Assembly: GCF_000321225.1 (NCBI RefSeq)
Contig: NW_004452122.1
Location: forward strand, 65,669 to 129,668
Direction: 5' to 3'
Length of the DNA: 64,000 bases
Source: Odobenus rosmarus divergens
Lineage: Eukaryota; Chordata; Mammalia; Carnivora; Odobenidae
In this document: in pieces, positions 22,125 through 34,315 of the stretch
Numbering within the stretch: position 1 is the stretch's first letter
Layout: every line of letters starts with the position of its first letter
The notes under the pieces: generated by a model
What the model was told of the DNA's origin: nothing
Databases searched by the model: none
Seen by the model: the letters and a program-made list of their open reading frames with translations, nothing else
Made by a program: the position numbers and the translations under genes

Positions 22125-23221
22125 CTTAACTATTTATAGCCTTTATACGTCCACGTGTGAAGAAAAGATATTATTGCTTGTTTTTAAAGGTTATAGAAAT
22201 TATATTTGCAACATTTTCTTTTATAGAAAAAAGTAAATATGACAAAATAGTAAATTACCAATTCTTATAGTGGGAACCTAGCTAGTTGCCATATTGTACT
22301 TTGTATGTTTTACATTTTGTTAATATTTTTATTTTTATTTTATTTTATTTTATTTTTAGTTCTTGTAGATCATTTTATTAGATGACTTGGGATTTTCCAG
22401 TAAAGCCTGGGGACCCCAAGTGGCTGACAGCCCCGCTCCTCAGCTCCATTCCATTCAAAGTTCAGAATCCAGACTCTTTCTTATCAACTCCTTTGAGGCA
22501 TTTACATGAGAGCTTACCAAGGGTGGGGTAAGTGCTCCCTCTGAAGCTGCCAGTGTGGTCCTGCCCACAGAGCCCATGTCACAGGAAGAAATGCAGACCT
22601 GTACCCTCAGGACCTGTGCTCTTTGGATTCCAAGGCATGAATTCGTGGGGACATTTTTGCCTCACACTCCATAGTACCTTGGCTCCTATGCAGTATGTGA
22701 CAGGGTCAAAAACATGCCAATGGGGCTGCCACATTCAGTTTGAATCCTGGCTGCACAATTTCTAATTATGTGACCCTGATCAAATTTCCCAGCAGACTAA
22801 GAATGGAAATATCAGTGCTAACATGCCCTGAATGACATGAGGCTTATAAAACGCTTGACAAGTTGGTGGTACCATCTTCCTCTAGCCATCATCCTGCTCT
22901 CTGTGATGGAATAAAAAATGAAATAGAGCTACTTTCCCTTCAGGACCAATAAAAGTACCTCTTCTTCCTAAAGATAATATTGTATGAGTTAAAAAAAACT
23001 CTTGTCAAAATGTTTTGTGCTTTTTCAGTGGAGGAGACAGTATATAAATACAAAAGAGCATGTTCTCTCATTTTGAGGTGCAGAAAGCCAGAGTCTGCCA
23101 AGCTTTGGATGACTTGACAATATTTCACCATCTACAATTGACGTCACTTTTCCTTCCTGGTTGTACTTCAGGTCATGGTATGTCTCCAAAGTTGGGATAA
23201 ACATTTCCTGAGTACCATTTT
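22125..23221. other. intergenic stretch
   Basis: It holds a (TTTTA)n tract at 22325-22360 and a MIR-like segment at about 22728-22860 ('agtttgaatcctggctgcacaatttctaattatgtgaccctgatcaa'). No gene seen. Confidence 0.45.
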
Positions 23222-23239
23222 AAAAATAATAGTAATTGA

Positions 23240-23439
23240 TGGGGCACCTGGGTGGCTCAGTTGGCTAAGCATCTGCCTTCAATTTGGGTCATGATCCCAG
23301 GGTCCTGGGATCGAGCCCCGCATCGGGCTCCCTGTTCAGCAGGGAGCCTGCTTCTCCCTCTCCAGCTCCCCTGCTTGTGCTCCCTCTGTCTCTCTCTCTC
23401 TGTCAAATTAATAAATAGTCTTAAAAATTTTTTTTAAAT
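23240..23439 (+). repeat. Can-SINE (sense), perfect 18-base target duplication
   Basis: The complete element reads GGGGCACCTGGGTGGCTCAG, then TCATGATCCCAGGGTCCTGG and CATCGGGCTCCCTGTTCAGC, a CT-rich region and an A/T tail. The 18-base duplication AAAAATAATAGTAATTGA at 23222-23239 and 23440-23457 is identical in both copies, so the insertion is among the youngest here. The body wording is the arctoid (bear/seal/mustelid) type. Confidence 0.97.
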
Positions 23440-23457
23440 AAAAATAATAGTAATTGA

Positions 23458-23712
23458 AATCCTCTTATTTAAAAAATAAAATATCTCCAAAGAGGACCTA
23501 AGAATGAGATCACAGAAGGCAGGCTTGAAAAGAGGAGGGAAGTACTGGGGGAAGGGGAACTGTCAAGCTTCATCTAGGGAGAAGGTTTGGGGGTAAATTT
23601 CTAAAAGGCAACAGTTTCCTACTCTGTTTCTGAGAGTTTCTGGCTCCCAGAGATTTTTTAGTTTCTATTGGAGGCAAACATTTCCCAGGGGCACAGAGTA
23701 GCCACCAATGGA
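23458..23712. other. intergenic, no feature seen
   Basis: Short unassigned stretch between the SINE and an L1. Confidence 0.35.
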
Positions 23713-23726
23713 AGAACAGACACATT

Positions 23727-24318
23727 TTTTTTCTTTTTTTAATTGTTATGTTAATCACCATACATTACATCATTAGTTTTTGATGTAGTGTTCCATGATT
23801 CATTGTTTGCGTATAACACCCAGCGCTCCATGCAGAACGTGCCCTCTTTAATACCCATCACCAGGCTAACCCATCCTCCCACCCCCCTCCCCTCTAGAAC
23901 CCTCAGTTTGTTTTTCAGGGTCCATAGTCTCTCATGGTTTGTCTCCCCCTCCAATTCCCCCCCTTCATTCTTCCCCTCCTGCTATCTTCTTCTTCTTCCT
24001 TTTTTTTTTTTAACATATAATGTATAATTTGCTTCAGAGGTACAGGTCTGTGATTCAACAGTCTTGCACAATTCACAGTGCTCACCATAGCACATACCCT
24101 CCCCAATGTCTATCACCCAGCCACCCCATCCCTCCCACCCCCCCCCTCCAGCAACCTTCAGTTTGTTTCCTGAGATTAAGAATTCCTCATATCAGTGAGG
24201 TCATATGATACATGTCTTTCTCTGATTGACTTATTTCGCTCAGCATAATATCCTCCAGTTCCAACCATGTCATTGCAAATGGCAAGATTTCATTCTTTTT
24301 GATGGTTGCATAATATTC

Positions 24319-24355
<37 letters not shown>

Positions 24356-24391
24356 TGTATATATATACCACATCTTCTTTATCCATTCATC
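23727..24391 (-). mobile_element. 5'-truncated L1 (antisense) with internal GT microsatellite
   Basis: Read on the minus strand it goes from the ORF2 end (about 24390-24180) through a 3' UTR with an internal A tract (23999-24011), an ACTGAGGGTT-type segment and the terminal 'catcaaaaactaatgatgtaatg' to the tail. AGAACAGACACATT (23713-23726) against AGAAGAGACACATT (24392-24405) is the target duplication. A (GT)n expansion at 24321-24353 interrupts the ORF2 remnant. Confidence 0.8.
24321..24353 (+). repeat. (GT)n microsatellite
   Basis: About sixteen GT repeats inside the L1 ORF2 remnant; likely length-polymorphic. Confidence 0.95.
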
Positions 24392-24910
24392 AGAAGAGAC
24401 ACATTCTTAAGGGGACTAGGAAGCACAACACACAACAACTGCTCCTCTCTGAGAGTCTGAGAGCTGTGTCCACTAATTGGCTCTGGAGGGAGATGAACAC
24501 AAATAATTCTGAGAACACTTCCCTTCTCTCATTATTGGAAATCAAATACTTATCTCTGGAATAGTTTTTTTAAAGTCAGATTGGGGGAGGAGGACTTCAC
24601 TTACATTTCCTTCTTGCATTACCTATCCTTGAGACAGACAGAAAGAGAGAGAGAAAGGGAGAGAGAGAAGGTAAATGGAAAGCCACAATCTAGTGTTCTG
24701 CTCTGTTGTGTGAAGTACAATTTGATCTGGTATTTCTGAAGAGTATTTAAATATGCAGATCCATTGACCCCAGATAGCACTTCTGAAAAATAATCTTAAG
24801 GAGAAAGTCACTAGACTTGTAAAACTATTGTGTGAGGGGGTACAGGGGAGTGCTGTACATACCAGTCCCCTAAATTCCCTAACTTCCTTTTGTGGAAACT
24901 GACTTTCTTT

Positions 24911-25125
24911 ATTCTTCTTCTCCTTCTTTTTTAAAGATTTATTTTATTTGAGAGAGAGAGAGCAAGCATGAGTGGGGGGAGGGGCAGAGGGAGAGAGAGA
25001 ATCTCAAGCAGACTCTGCACTGGGCATGGAGCCTGACTCGGGGCTTGATCTCATGACCCTGAGATCAGACCTGAGCTGAAACCAAGAGTTGGATTCTTAA
25101 CCAACTGCACCACCCAGGCACCCTG
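24911..25125 (-). repeat. Can-SINE (antisense)
   Basis: T/C-rich start, 'aaagatttattttatttgagagagag' and a head complement ending CACCCAGGCACCC. The target duplication GAAACTGACTTTCTTT (24895-24910) against GAAATTGACTTTCTTT (25126-25141) has one mismatch. Confidence 0.93.
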
Positions 25126-25141
25126 GAAATTGACTTTCTTT

Positions 25142-25740
25142 CACCTCTCACTAGCAATCATGTTTGTCTTGTTTGCTGAGGTATCCCTGGACCTGGAAGA
25201 CTGCATGGTATATGGTAGGTGTTCAGTTAATACTTGTTGAATCAAATGAATAACACTGAAAAAATTGGCTGCAATCTCAATGTCCAAAAAGAGAGAATCT
25301 GCTTTCCCAGCATTTAGCACAGAGCAGGAACACATTGATGTAAGCCAGAAGGTCAAGCATAAGATCTTGGAATCCTTTCTAGAATGAAGGAGAGCAGCTC
25401 AGAGAAATGACTGAGCCTCCACTTGAGGCAAGAGCCTGTCTGAGCTTCTCTGTAGAATGCAAAGCATGCTCATGGGATAGCATGGACTCTTAAGGTCATA
25501 GGTATCCACTGTATTAGTTTTGGTGTCAAACTTTTGCATTAGTGCAAATCCAGTCATTAGCGGGCTTACCTGGGCTTAAAGAGTTTAGGCTGAAGAATTT
25601 TAAGTAATAAGAAATCAAGAGGTTTTGACTTGCTAAAGGTTTGTTTCATACAGATGGTGCTTTCTTGATTCCTTTCTCAAAAGCATCCTTTGCCCCATTG
25701 TTGGGCTTGTGAGATCTTTTTGTCTTGTTCCAACCTCACA
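25142..25740. other. intergenic, no gene seen
   Basis: A short MIR/L2-like 3' end ('ggtatatggtaggtgttcagttaatacttgttgaatcaa') is at 25206-25250. Confidence 0.4.
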
Positions 25741-25859
25741 TTAGGGTTTAAAAAAAGAGAGAATATAAATCAAGTAGGTTATAGTTATGAATCGGTGTGG
25801 TCCTTGTAATGATGATACAAAATTAGATATATTAACAAGAATTGTCAACCTATACTGTT

Positions 25860-26130
25860 GGGTAAAAAAGTCTGTTGTAAGACAGTATCTATACTATATC
25901 GTTTTTATAAAACCCTACCATCTATTTATCTATCTATGCACGTACATATCTGTGTGCCTATCTCTCTAACTACTTAGAGCAAGGGCAAGAGAAAAGTTCA
26001 AGAGATGTTAAGATTGCTTATCTTTAGGTGAAGAAATGGAGATTATTCTTACTTTTTTCTTTATATTTCATGTACATATATACTATTTCAGTAATTAGCA
26101 TATGTCATTTTTATCTTTAGAAAAAAACTC
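25860..26130 (+). repeat. old L1M fragment (sense)
   Basis: The 'taagacagtatctatactatatcgtttttataaa' type segment followed by 'tttcttttatatttcatgtacatat' resembles diverged L1M 3' sequence; a TATC-rich tract lies inside. Confidence 0.4.
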
Positions 26131-26169
26131 CACTTGTTTCATTTTTTCCTCTCTTCCCCTACGATCCTC

Positions 26170-26258
26170 TGCCTTGTTTCTCAAATTCCACATATCCATG
26201 AGATCATATGATGATTGTCTTTCTCTGATTTACTTATTTCACTTAGCAAAACTCTAGT
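26170..26258 (-). repeat. L1 ORF2-end fragment (antisense)
   Basis: 'ttccacatatccatgagatcatatgatgattgtctttctctg...cttatttcacttagca' is the antisense L1 ORF2 3' end. Confidence 0.65.
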
Positions 26259-26409
26259 TTTATTTTAAGAAACACACATTCATGTGCGCACACACACAGA
26301 CTAAGGTTTATCATATTCTTGAAATTCAAATTCAGGTAGGTCATTTGATCACTCAGTTGAATCATCTGTCTTGGAATGACTGAGCTGGAACACTTCCATG
26401 TGAAGTTGT

Positions 26410-26765
26410 ATCTTTTTTTTTTTAACAGATTGTATTTTTTTAGGGTAAATCCACAACAAAATTAGGAGGAAGGTACAGACATTTCCTACATACCTCTTCC
26501 CTACCCCACCATCAACATTCCCTACCAGATTGGTCCATATGTTACAATCAATTGACACGTCATGATCACCCAAAGTCTGTAGTTCACAGTAGAGTTCATT
26601 TTTGGTGTTGTACATTCTATGGGTTTGGACAAATGTATAATGGCATGTATCCTTTATTACAATATCATAGAGTATCTTCACTGCTTTCTGTGCTCTGCCT
26701 ATTCATTTCCCCCCCACCCCTGCAACTACTGATCTTTTTATTGTTGGAGTTACATCTTTCTAAAG
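26410..26765 (-). repeat. old L1M 3' part (antisense)
   Basis: 'gttgtacattctatgggtttggacaaatgtataatggcatgtatcc' and 'gtgctctgcctattcatttccccccc' are typical of antisense L1M elements. Confidence 0.6.
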
Positions 26766-26814
26766 TCAAAATTTTTCTTTAGTATTGCTTCTCTCTCTCT
26801 GGAATTTGGATTTA

Positions 26815-26962
26815 CAGAAAACTTGGTTTCAATCCTGGCTCTACTACCGGCTGTATGGCTTGGAGCAAATTACTAAACCTCTCAGAGCGTAAGTGTCCTT
26901 TCCTATAACACAGACATAAAATCTCTCCGGCAGTGATGAATCAATGTGTACAGAGTGCTTAT
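26815..26962 (+). repeat. MIR SINE (sense)
   Basis: 'ttggtttcaatcctggctctactaccggctgtatggcttggagcaaattactaaacctctcaga' follows the MIR core. Confidence 0.65.
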
Positions 26963-26977
26963 GGTAATTCTGGGGAA

Positions 26978-27172
26978 TGTGTGTGTGTGTGTGTGTGCAC
27001 ACGTATGTGTATGCATGTGTCGTATGTTTTGTATGTTAATGTATATGTGCATACATTTGTGCATGTCTCTACAGGCAATTTGTGTGTGCAGCTGTGTGTA
27101 TACATGTGTGTGCATGTATTATGTGTGCATGTCGTGTGTATGTACGCATGTTTGTGTATGCATGTATATTGT
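26978..27172 (+). repeat. degenerate (GT)n / GTATGT tract
   Basis: A pure (TG) run at 26978-26997 is followed by about 170 bases of GTGTATGCATGT-type degenerate repeat. It opens reading frames rich in Cys, Val and Tyr with no protein family. Confidence 0.85.
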
Positions 27173-27223
27173 CCTCGGTTTACCTCCACCATATATTTCC
27201 GATGTGATTTACTATTAGTGTAA

Positions 27224-28360
27224 ACAGGAGGTGTTAATAAGACTTGGATGTTAAAGGACATGAAAATGTAGAAGAGCTGCCAGAAGACCCCATTCTGCTT
27301 CCCCTCTCCTCTCAGCCAGCACACCTACCCTCACTTGTCTACCTCTTCACCCTTCTCTGTCCCTGCCTGCATCTGGCAGGGCTGAGGCAGAGCTGCTCAC
27401 TGGAACAAAAGAGGGGTCAGAGTGAGGAGAAGTTGCCCAGGGCAGCTGAGACTCCACTGTTTATTTGTCAAATTCCCAAAGGTACTCTCTGCCAAGTATG
27501 GTTTACTGACTCACATCACATCAGTCTCCTTTTATGTTATTAAGCTCCAAACAGAGTACTTTGTTTCTAATTCATCATCACACAAAACTCAAAAGACCTA
27601 AGAGATAGAATTCCACCCCTTGGCATCTCAACTACCCTAGAGAAAAAAAAATCAAGCAGCCAGTGAGTCCCTGGTCTCAGATAAAACAAAATATTTTAAT
27701 TCTGGCTAATTTCTTCTTATTCCCAAGAGGGGTTTTATGCACCAAATGCTGGGTGAGAAGAGCTCTTTATTTTTGTTTTTTTCAGATCTGTTTTCTTTTA
27801 GTCTCTGCCCCTATGAGAACTTTATTCACCAATGTTAAGAATAACATAGTAGATTCAAAATTCTGGAGCTGAACTGGCAAAATATAACTAGAGTGCATAA
27901 CATTGGGGGTCACGCCACAAAAATGATGGTGCAATTTGTTGTTAAGTAGACAATGTACTTTATTAAATGCCTTTATTATGAACCTTCCAACAGTTCCTGC
28001 AGCTTCCTAGGAATTTATGCTGTATAAGTTATCACCATTTGCTTCTTTTCTGTTGCTAAAATTTCACAACCAGATTGAATTGAGATCTCAACCAGGAAAC
28101 AAGAATTCTGTACTCTTCTTTTCTTGTCCAGTGCAACCTACTGAATAATATTTTAGGAGATTCTAGAGTTTTCCCAAATGGTAAAAAAAAAATGATCTGT
28201 TTCACAAATGAGTTCATATTTTAAACATACATAAAATTTAGACAAACAGAACCCTAATACAAAGACACATAGTACAAATCAAAGGGAGGGTTTCCATCAT
28301 GCAACACTTGGTTTTAAACATGTACCCTGATGATAAGTGAAAATTCAGTGAAGTTTAACC
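27224..28360. other. intergenic, no gene seen
   Basis: No coding exon or clear repeat recognised; the open frames are short and without a domain. Confidence 0.35.
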
Positions 28361-28361
28361 C

Positions 28362-28545
28362 CAGGATTCTCAACCTCAGCACGACTGACATTGTAGTAAT
28401 TCTGTGTCATGGGGGCTGTCCTGTGAATTGCAGGTTGTTTAGCAGCATCACTGACCTTTTTCTATCAGATGCCAGTATCAGCCCCCATTCTCAGCCGTCA
28501 CCATCAAAAATGCCTCCAGAGTGGTGTAGAACCACTGGTCCAATC
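28362..28545 (+). repeat. MER5A-type hAT-Charlie DNA transposon
   Basis: 'ttctcaacctcagcacgactgacatt', 'gggggctgtcctgtgaattgcaggttgtttagcagcatc' and 'aaaaatgcctccagag' through 'agaaccactgg' follow the MER5A consensus order. It is a non-autonomous, ancient element. Confidence 0.85.
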
Positions 28546-28569
28546 CACCAGTGATCAGCCCTTAACTCC

Positions 28570-28879
28570 AATAAAAAGCAAACCAGGCTATTCAATAAAA
28601 ATGAAAGAACCACCAATACATGCTATACCATGGAGGAATCTCAAAAACTATATGCTAGGTGAAGGAAGCCAGACAAAAAAGACTGCACACTCTAGGATCC
28701 CATTTATGTGAAATATCTTGCGAATGCAAATCTACAGAGACAGAATGTAGTTTAGTAGCTGTCAGTGTTGTGGGTGAGAATGAGTTAACTGCAAATGGTC
28801 ACGAGGGATCTTCCTGGGATAACAAAAGTGTTCTGAATCTGGATTATGGTGATGGCTGCACAACTTGGTAGGTGTACTA
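28570..28879 (+). repeat. old L1M 3' end (sense), left piece
   Basis: 'ggaatctcaaaaactatatgctaggtgaaggaagccagac' and 'attatggtgatggctgcacaac' are L1M ORF2-3' UTR words. The element is interrupted by the younger L1 fragment and resumes at 29092. Confidence 0.65.
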
Positions 28880-28895
28880 AAAATCATTGAATTGC

Positions 28896-29091
28896 TTCTC
28901 TGAGAAACAAACTGAGGGTTCCAGAGGGGAGAGGGGTGGGGGGATGGGTTAGCCTGGTGATGGGTATTAAAGAGGGCACATACTAAATGGAGCACTGGGT
29001 GTTATATGCAAACAATGAATCATGGAACACTACATCAAAAACTAATGATGTAATGTATGGTGATTAACATAACATAATAAAATAAATAAAT
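28896..29091 (+). mobile_element. short L1 3' end insertion with perfect target duplication
   Basis: Only the last ~195 bases of an L1 3' UTR ('aaacaaactgagggttccag' ... 'catcaaaaactaatgatgtaatg') and its tail inserted. The 16-base duplication AAAATCATTGAATTGC lies at 28880-28895 and 29092-29107 and is perfect. The host site is an older L1M. Confidence 0.93.
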
Positions 29092-29175
29092 AAAATCATT
29101 GAATTGCATACTTTAGACGGGTGAATTTATGGTACGTAAACTTGACCTCAATAAAGCTGGTTTAAAAAAAAAACA
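29092..29175 (+). repeat. old L1M 3' end, right piece
   Basis: 'gaattgcatactttagacgggtgaatttatggtacgtaaac', then 'cctcaataaagctg' and an A tract, is the L1M terminus. Confidence 0.65.
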
Positions 29176-31198
29176 TGAAAAATAGGAGGATAAAATGTAT
29201 TGCAGAAGAGAAAACATGAGGAAAACCCAATTCCATAGATTTCCTTTAACTATGGGAAGTAGTCTCCTAAAAACAGAGAGATCAGATTCCCCACATTCTA
29301 TCAACCCAAATGACCGTTAGAGCAAGCCACAATATTTTTGCCGGCCAGACAGCTGCAACGTCTGTTAGCACCTGATGCAACTCAACGGGCTGTTTAATTA
29401 GTTCTGGTGTGTATCTTTCTATGGAAAATAATGTGTATGCATGGTCACCCATGTTCAACATGGCAAGGAAGAAGACGGGGTGATTATTAGGGTTTTGTCT
29501 TATAAGACATTCTATGTTTTCTGTTAGCATATAAAATAATTCACATTCATGATGAAACATGCCTAGTGTGACATGATATGTGAAGTGGAAAAAGGTCTGA
29601 AACCACCCAGAATCTCCCTGTTGCCCACTCAAACCTCTGCCACAATAAAAAAAAAAAAATCTCTTCTTTGGTGTGCATTAAATGACAGCTGTTGTTGCTA
29701 TTCAAAGAAATTCTGGGGACTCTCTTATTGTAAAAGGGACAGCACATGTCTTCTTGGAGAAGGTCCAGCTGCTGTTTAAATTATCTACTGTACAAAATAT
29801 GCACTCTTTGCTTAGAGGCCTAGTCATTTTCAGGGGGTTCATGACCTGTCTGGGGTTGTTAGCAAAGGGAGTGGGGGGGCCTTCCCTGTCAAGTTAAAAA
29901 TATTAACTTGGCCAAATATACAACCCTAAGTGAGGCAGCACTTGAAATTTCTAGAATCTTCAGCTCTGATGGAGCTAAGAAAAGAGCAAAATGGGTTAGA
30001 AATTGGGCCTTCTGTGTAAATTATCCCAAGACTTAAATCTGGCAAAGTTTTTGCATAAAGGAATGTATTGATAATAAATTCATCCTCCCCACCCATCCCC
30101 CCCCCATTCAGCTAGAAACTATGGGATCATGAAAGGGAAGAGATAATTTCAATAATTTAAATTTCCCCCAAAGGCCACACACACAAAAGATACCTTTTTC
30201 TTTTAACAACTCTACATGTGCTATGTTACAGAACATTACAATTCAGAGAAATTCTGCCCCTATATTCAGGGCTAGTAAATTAAGAACCAGAGAAATCATA
30301 CTCAACCTGAGCAAAAAGGCAGCCAGGAAGGCCATACGTCCAACCATGATGCCTGCCAACATTTCAAGAAAAGTATTTGAAACAGTAAATAATTCTGATT
30401 AGGCCCAATTTGCAAACTGGAGGCTGAGAGCAGGAAGGATGCTGATCTACCTGATTAAATCCCACCAATTTCCTAGAAAATGTCATGTAGAACATTCTCT
30501 TTGATTTTTGCTGATCAACTATGACAACAAGCACTGAAAGATTATCAAGACAAGAGTATTTGTCCCATGCATAGTCTGTGAAATGTACACACCATTTTGC
30601 TGAGCAACATTCAGGTAACAAACACATTTTAAAAATAAGCATCTCCTAAAATATGGAACTAAGGAAAAGGTGACATTGCTAGAGAAGATCCAAAAATTTA
30701 TTTTTCACCTTAAATGTTACTTTTTTCTTTGTTAATAAATAAATATAAGCATCAGAAGTAATTTTGAGAAGTTTTCTTTCCATGTATTGACAGTTGTCAT
30801 GCTCCATAATCAGGTCAAAAAGCATGTTGTTTGGACAAAATAAAATCCTTGTTACCTAAGTGGTATAAGTTAGGCTATTTTCTGAAATACTAAGTTGTCT
30901 TTTACTTCCAAAGAAAATAATAGTATTCTGTTTTTTAACCTTAGAGTTTTAAACTTATAAAAACCAAAGTGTGGGGGTATTATTTCAACATCTTGACTAT
31001 GTTTACTCTAGCTAAGAAAGTCAGAGATATATTCACCATTATACTTAATCATTGTTTTAAATATTTACTCATTGTCTCTCAAAATGCTTGTCATAACTAC
31101 TTTTCAGTTACCCCATTGCTTCTTTTCCTACTCAAACTTTTCTTTGGAAAAAGTTGATTCTTTTCTACGGACATCAGAGAGTTTTTTGGGGTTTTGGG

Positions 31199-31229
<31 letters not shown>

Positions 31230-31285
31230 TGTTTTGGAAAAGCTTTAGGGCAAAACAATTTTTACCTCCGGGCAAGAGGATATTG
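29176..31285. other. intergenic, no gene seen
   Basis: No recognisable exon. Minus frame 29282-29632 (116 aa) is open but shows no family, splice site or repeat match. A (TTTTG)n tract sits at 31198-31237. Confidence 0.4.
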
Positions 31286-31298
31286 ACTCTATGGTCTT

Positions 31299-31507
31299 TT
31301 TCTTTTTTAAGATTTATTTATTTATTTGAGAGAGAGAGAGAATGCATGAGTTTGGGGAGGGGCAGAGGGAGAAGGAGAGAATCCTCAAGCAGACTCCCTG
31401 CCGAGCATGGATCCCAATGTGGGGCTGGATCCCTGGACCCAGAGATCATGACCTGAGCTGAAACCAAGAGTCAGATACTTAACCAACTGAGCCACCCAGG
31501 TGCCCCA
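31299..31507 (-). repeat. Can-SINE (antisense)
   Basis: 'aagatttatttatttatttgagag' and head complement GAGCCACCCAGGTGCCCC. A 13-base duplication ACTCTATGGTCTT lies at 31286-31298 and 31508-31520. Confidence 0.95.
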
Positions 31508-31520
31508 ACTCTATGGTCTT

Positions 31521-34094
31521 AATGGTATATTAACTTACAGTTGATGATTTGGTATTAAACTGAATAGCTGTCCATGGTCCAGAATTGTATTTCTTAAAAA
31601 GTGTAACTACACATTTGACCTAACTATAGAGGGTGAGCATTCCTTCACTCCCCCTCATAGAGTCCTAGGAGCACATGGGTATGGGTACTCCTTCTGTGTG
31701 AGCACCTGCTCCTGCACAACCCTTCCTGACCTAGATCAAATTCCCTGTTTGTTCAGTTCTTGGGCCACCTCCCCTCAGTCCCTCTCCTGTACAGCTTCTG
31801 CCTTGTTCCTTGCTTCTTTCCTGCACTTTTGTCTTTCTTAGTTCTTCTAGCTTGGTTTTTCTTCGCTTTTCCAGCAGTGTTCCCAGATAGACCCCATCTC
31901 TATCTGCTGCCCCTCCTAATCTAGATGCCACCCACTGGTTTCTCCAGACTTCTTCAGTGGATCCCACAAAACCAATTCAGATCTATAAGCCTCAAGGACA
32001 TGATCAGATTAAAGTCCTTGAGGAAAGGAATTCTCCTGCGTAAATGTATCATGTAAAGACAACATTCCCTCATAGTCTAGTTAACTGTGGCCTCTTTTAC
32101 TATTCATTTCTGCTTCATTAATTCATAAATCAATCCATTGAGAACCAACTATGTCATATGATAAAGTTGCCTCAATCTTTGTTTCTAAATTATTTTGGCA
32201 GGTTATCTTTGTGTTTTGCTCAGATGAAGAGTTCGTTGTCCATTGGTTCCAACATGGTGTAGTGCAAAGAGCACTAGACTAAGAGTCAGAACTGAGTTCC
32301 ATCTAGATCTGGATCTGCTAGTTAGCTCCTAAATATGGATGCTAGTAATCCCATAGGTTTATTGGGAAAATGAATTAATATATGCGAAAGTGCTTTATAG
32401 ATGGAAAACATAAAGCATCATAAAATTGACCAAATAAAAGTAATTTTCAGAATTTTAGACTTCTTTTATTTGGGTGGGGGGCAAATTTTCATAATCTCAG
32501 AAAGAAGCTGTTGGACAGAAAATTGAGAGTCTAAACTTTTCCTCAAGAAACCTGAAGAAAAGATGTTGTAAACTAAAACATATATACCTGGATACTGTTT
32601 GTGTACAGCAGTGTACCAACGGCACTTCAGATCTGAATCAGGAGTCTTCCTGGGGACCCTGGCCATCAGTGTGTTGGCTTAGGGCTCATCACTCACGTTA
32701 TTCGATGTTAGCTCACGTCTTTTCTAGAGAGGTGGGATTCCAGTAATAGATGCTGTGTATCTCTAAAAGTTGCTTTAAAGAGCTGTTTTAACTGGTACCG
32801 TGAACTTTGTTCAGAGCCAGTTTCAGAGCAAACAATCAGCATCAAACTCTTCTGAGAAATGAGTGTAAATTGTGAGAAAGGCAGTGAATGAAGAAATCCA
32901 GGAAACAGAACAAGGCTATCAGATAGTAACTGCATGGATTTGAGTGAAAGGTGACAAGGTCAATGATATTCTAAGAAATATGTAATAATTTAGAAATCAA
33001 AGCCACAAGAAGATATGTGAAGCCAGCAAAGTATGGATGGGCTCTGGTTGGGGCTGCAGAAGCAATTCACAGAGGGAGACCCTGGATAGGCCTTTCCTCT
33101 GCACCCAAAGGCAGTCTTCAACCCTCTTGAGTGGATATGTGGGCTCAGCTGGGCAGGGGTCTAACCCACTGCCGCATGCACGGTGGGGCTGCCAAGAATT
33201 TGGATTGTTTGACTTAAAACACAGAAAAAGGAAATGAATATGTTAGCCTCTTATTTGCTTAAAAAGCAAAATAAAACAAGATTAGGATGCTAGTGGGAAG
33301 GCCTTCATAATAAGAAATTTTAAGAGGCTAAGACTGAATTCTCAAACATTTGATTTTATTATTATTTCTTTAAAGAAAGGCTCAGAAACAAATGATGTCA
33401 GCATGTAGGGAAGATCATGAAGCTCCAGGTGCTCAACCAGGTCCTGTCCACTCCACAGAGTGCTCACTATTTCCTGCAATTCCCGAAGTGCTAACTGTAT
33501 GGAGACAAAGGAGGTCCCAAGTATATTTCTAAAAATTGGGTTGGCGGGCAGGAAGGACTCAGTGAACAGAGGGGCTTTTTATTTACTGGTTGATTGCTTG
33601 GCCAGCACATAAGAGATGGCAAACATGTGGTTCCAAGGAGGCACACTGGTAAGGAAACAGGAGAAAAGTTGCAGGAGTAATAGCACAGAGTTTGGTGTCC
33701 TGGAGTTCTGGGGCTGGAGGGCAGAGAGGGGAGCCAGGGGACTCTTGGCGGGGGGGTGTCCTGTAGCCATGCTTGCTGGCCCAAGGGGTGCAGCAACCAC
33801 CTAAATAGAGCAAGGCCAGAAGAGGTCCTGACAACAGGCAAGGCTGGGAGGAACAGAGAAAACCACAGGACCGGTGATTTGACAAGAGTTCATGGTAGAA
33901 CAGAATGTGAGCACCTACTGTACACCAGGCCCTGCCCTCAAGAAGCTGAAGGTCCATTGTCAGAGGCTTATACTTCTACATTAGAGAAATGGACTTAGTG
34001 ATTTTCAGCACTGAGGAAGGACATGTTTTATGACTGGGAGTCATCAAAACTTCACAAATATATTTAAATATTTAATTAGTTCCCATCATCAAAC
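31521..34094. other. intergenic stretch
   Basis: A MIR-like segment is at 32245-32430 ('gtgtagtgcaaagagcactagactaagagtcag...ttgggaaaatgaattaatatatgcgaaagtgct'). Around 33880-33960 is another ancient repeat fragment. No gene seen; the overlapping open frames near 33.5-33.9 kb have no recognisable domain. Confidence 0.4.
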
Positions 34095-34108
34095 AGAGGT
34101 ATACTGTG

Positions 34109-34301
34109 GGGGCGCCTGGGTGGCTCCGTCGGCTGCCTCCAGCTCAGGTCATGATCTCAGGGTCCTAGGATCGAGCCCATGTCAGGTTCCCTGCTTGGCA
34201 GGGAGTCTCCTTCTCTCTCTGCCTCTGTCCCTCCCCGCCGGCTTGTGCTCTCTCTCTCTCTTTCAAATAAATAAATAAAATCTTAAAAAAAAAAAAAAAA
34301 A
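34109..34301 (+). repeat. Can-SINE (sense)
   Basis: GGGGCGCCTGGGTGGCTCCG head with a short internal deletion after TCGGCTG, CT-rich part, (AAAT) and an A18 tail. AGAGGTATACTGTG (34095-34108) against AGAGGTGTACTGTG (34302-34315) flanks it. Confidence 0.95.
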
Positions 34302-34315
34302 AGAGGTGTACTGTG

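Noticed and set aside
26933..27223. Cys/Val-rich open frames resembling a small cysteine-rich protein
   Set aside because: Encoded by a degenerate GT/ATGT repeat; low complexity in every frame.
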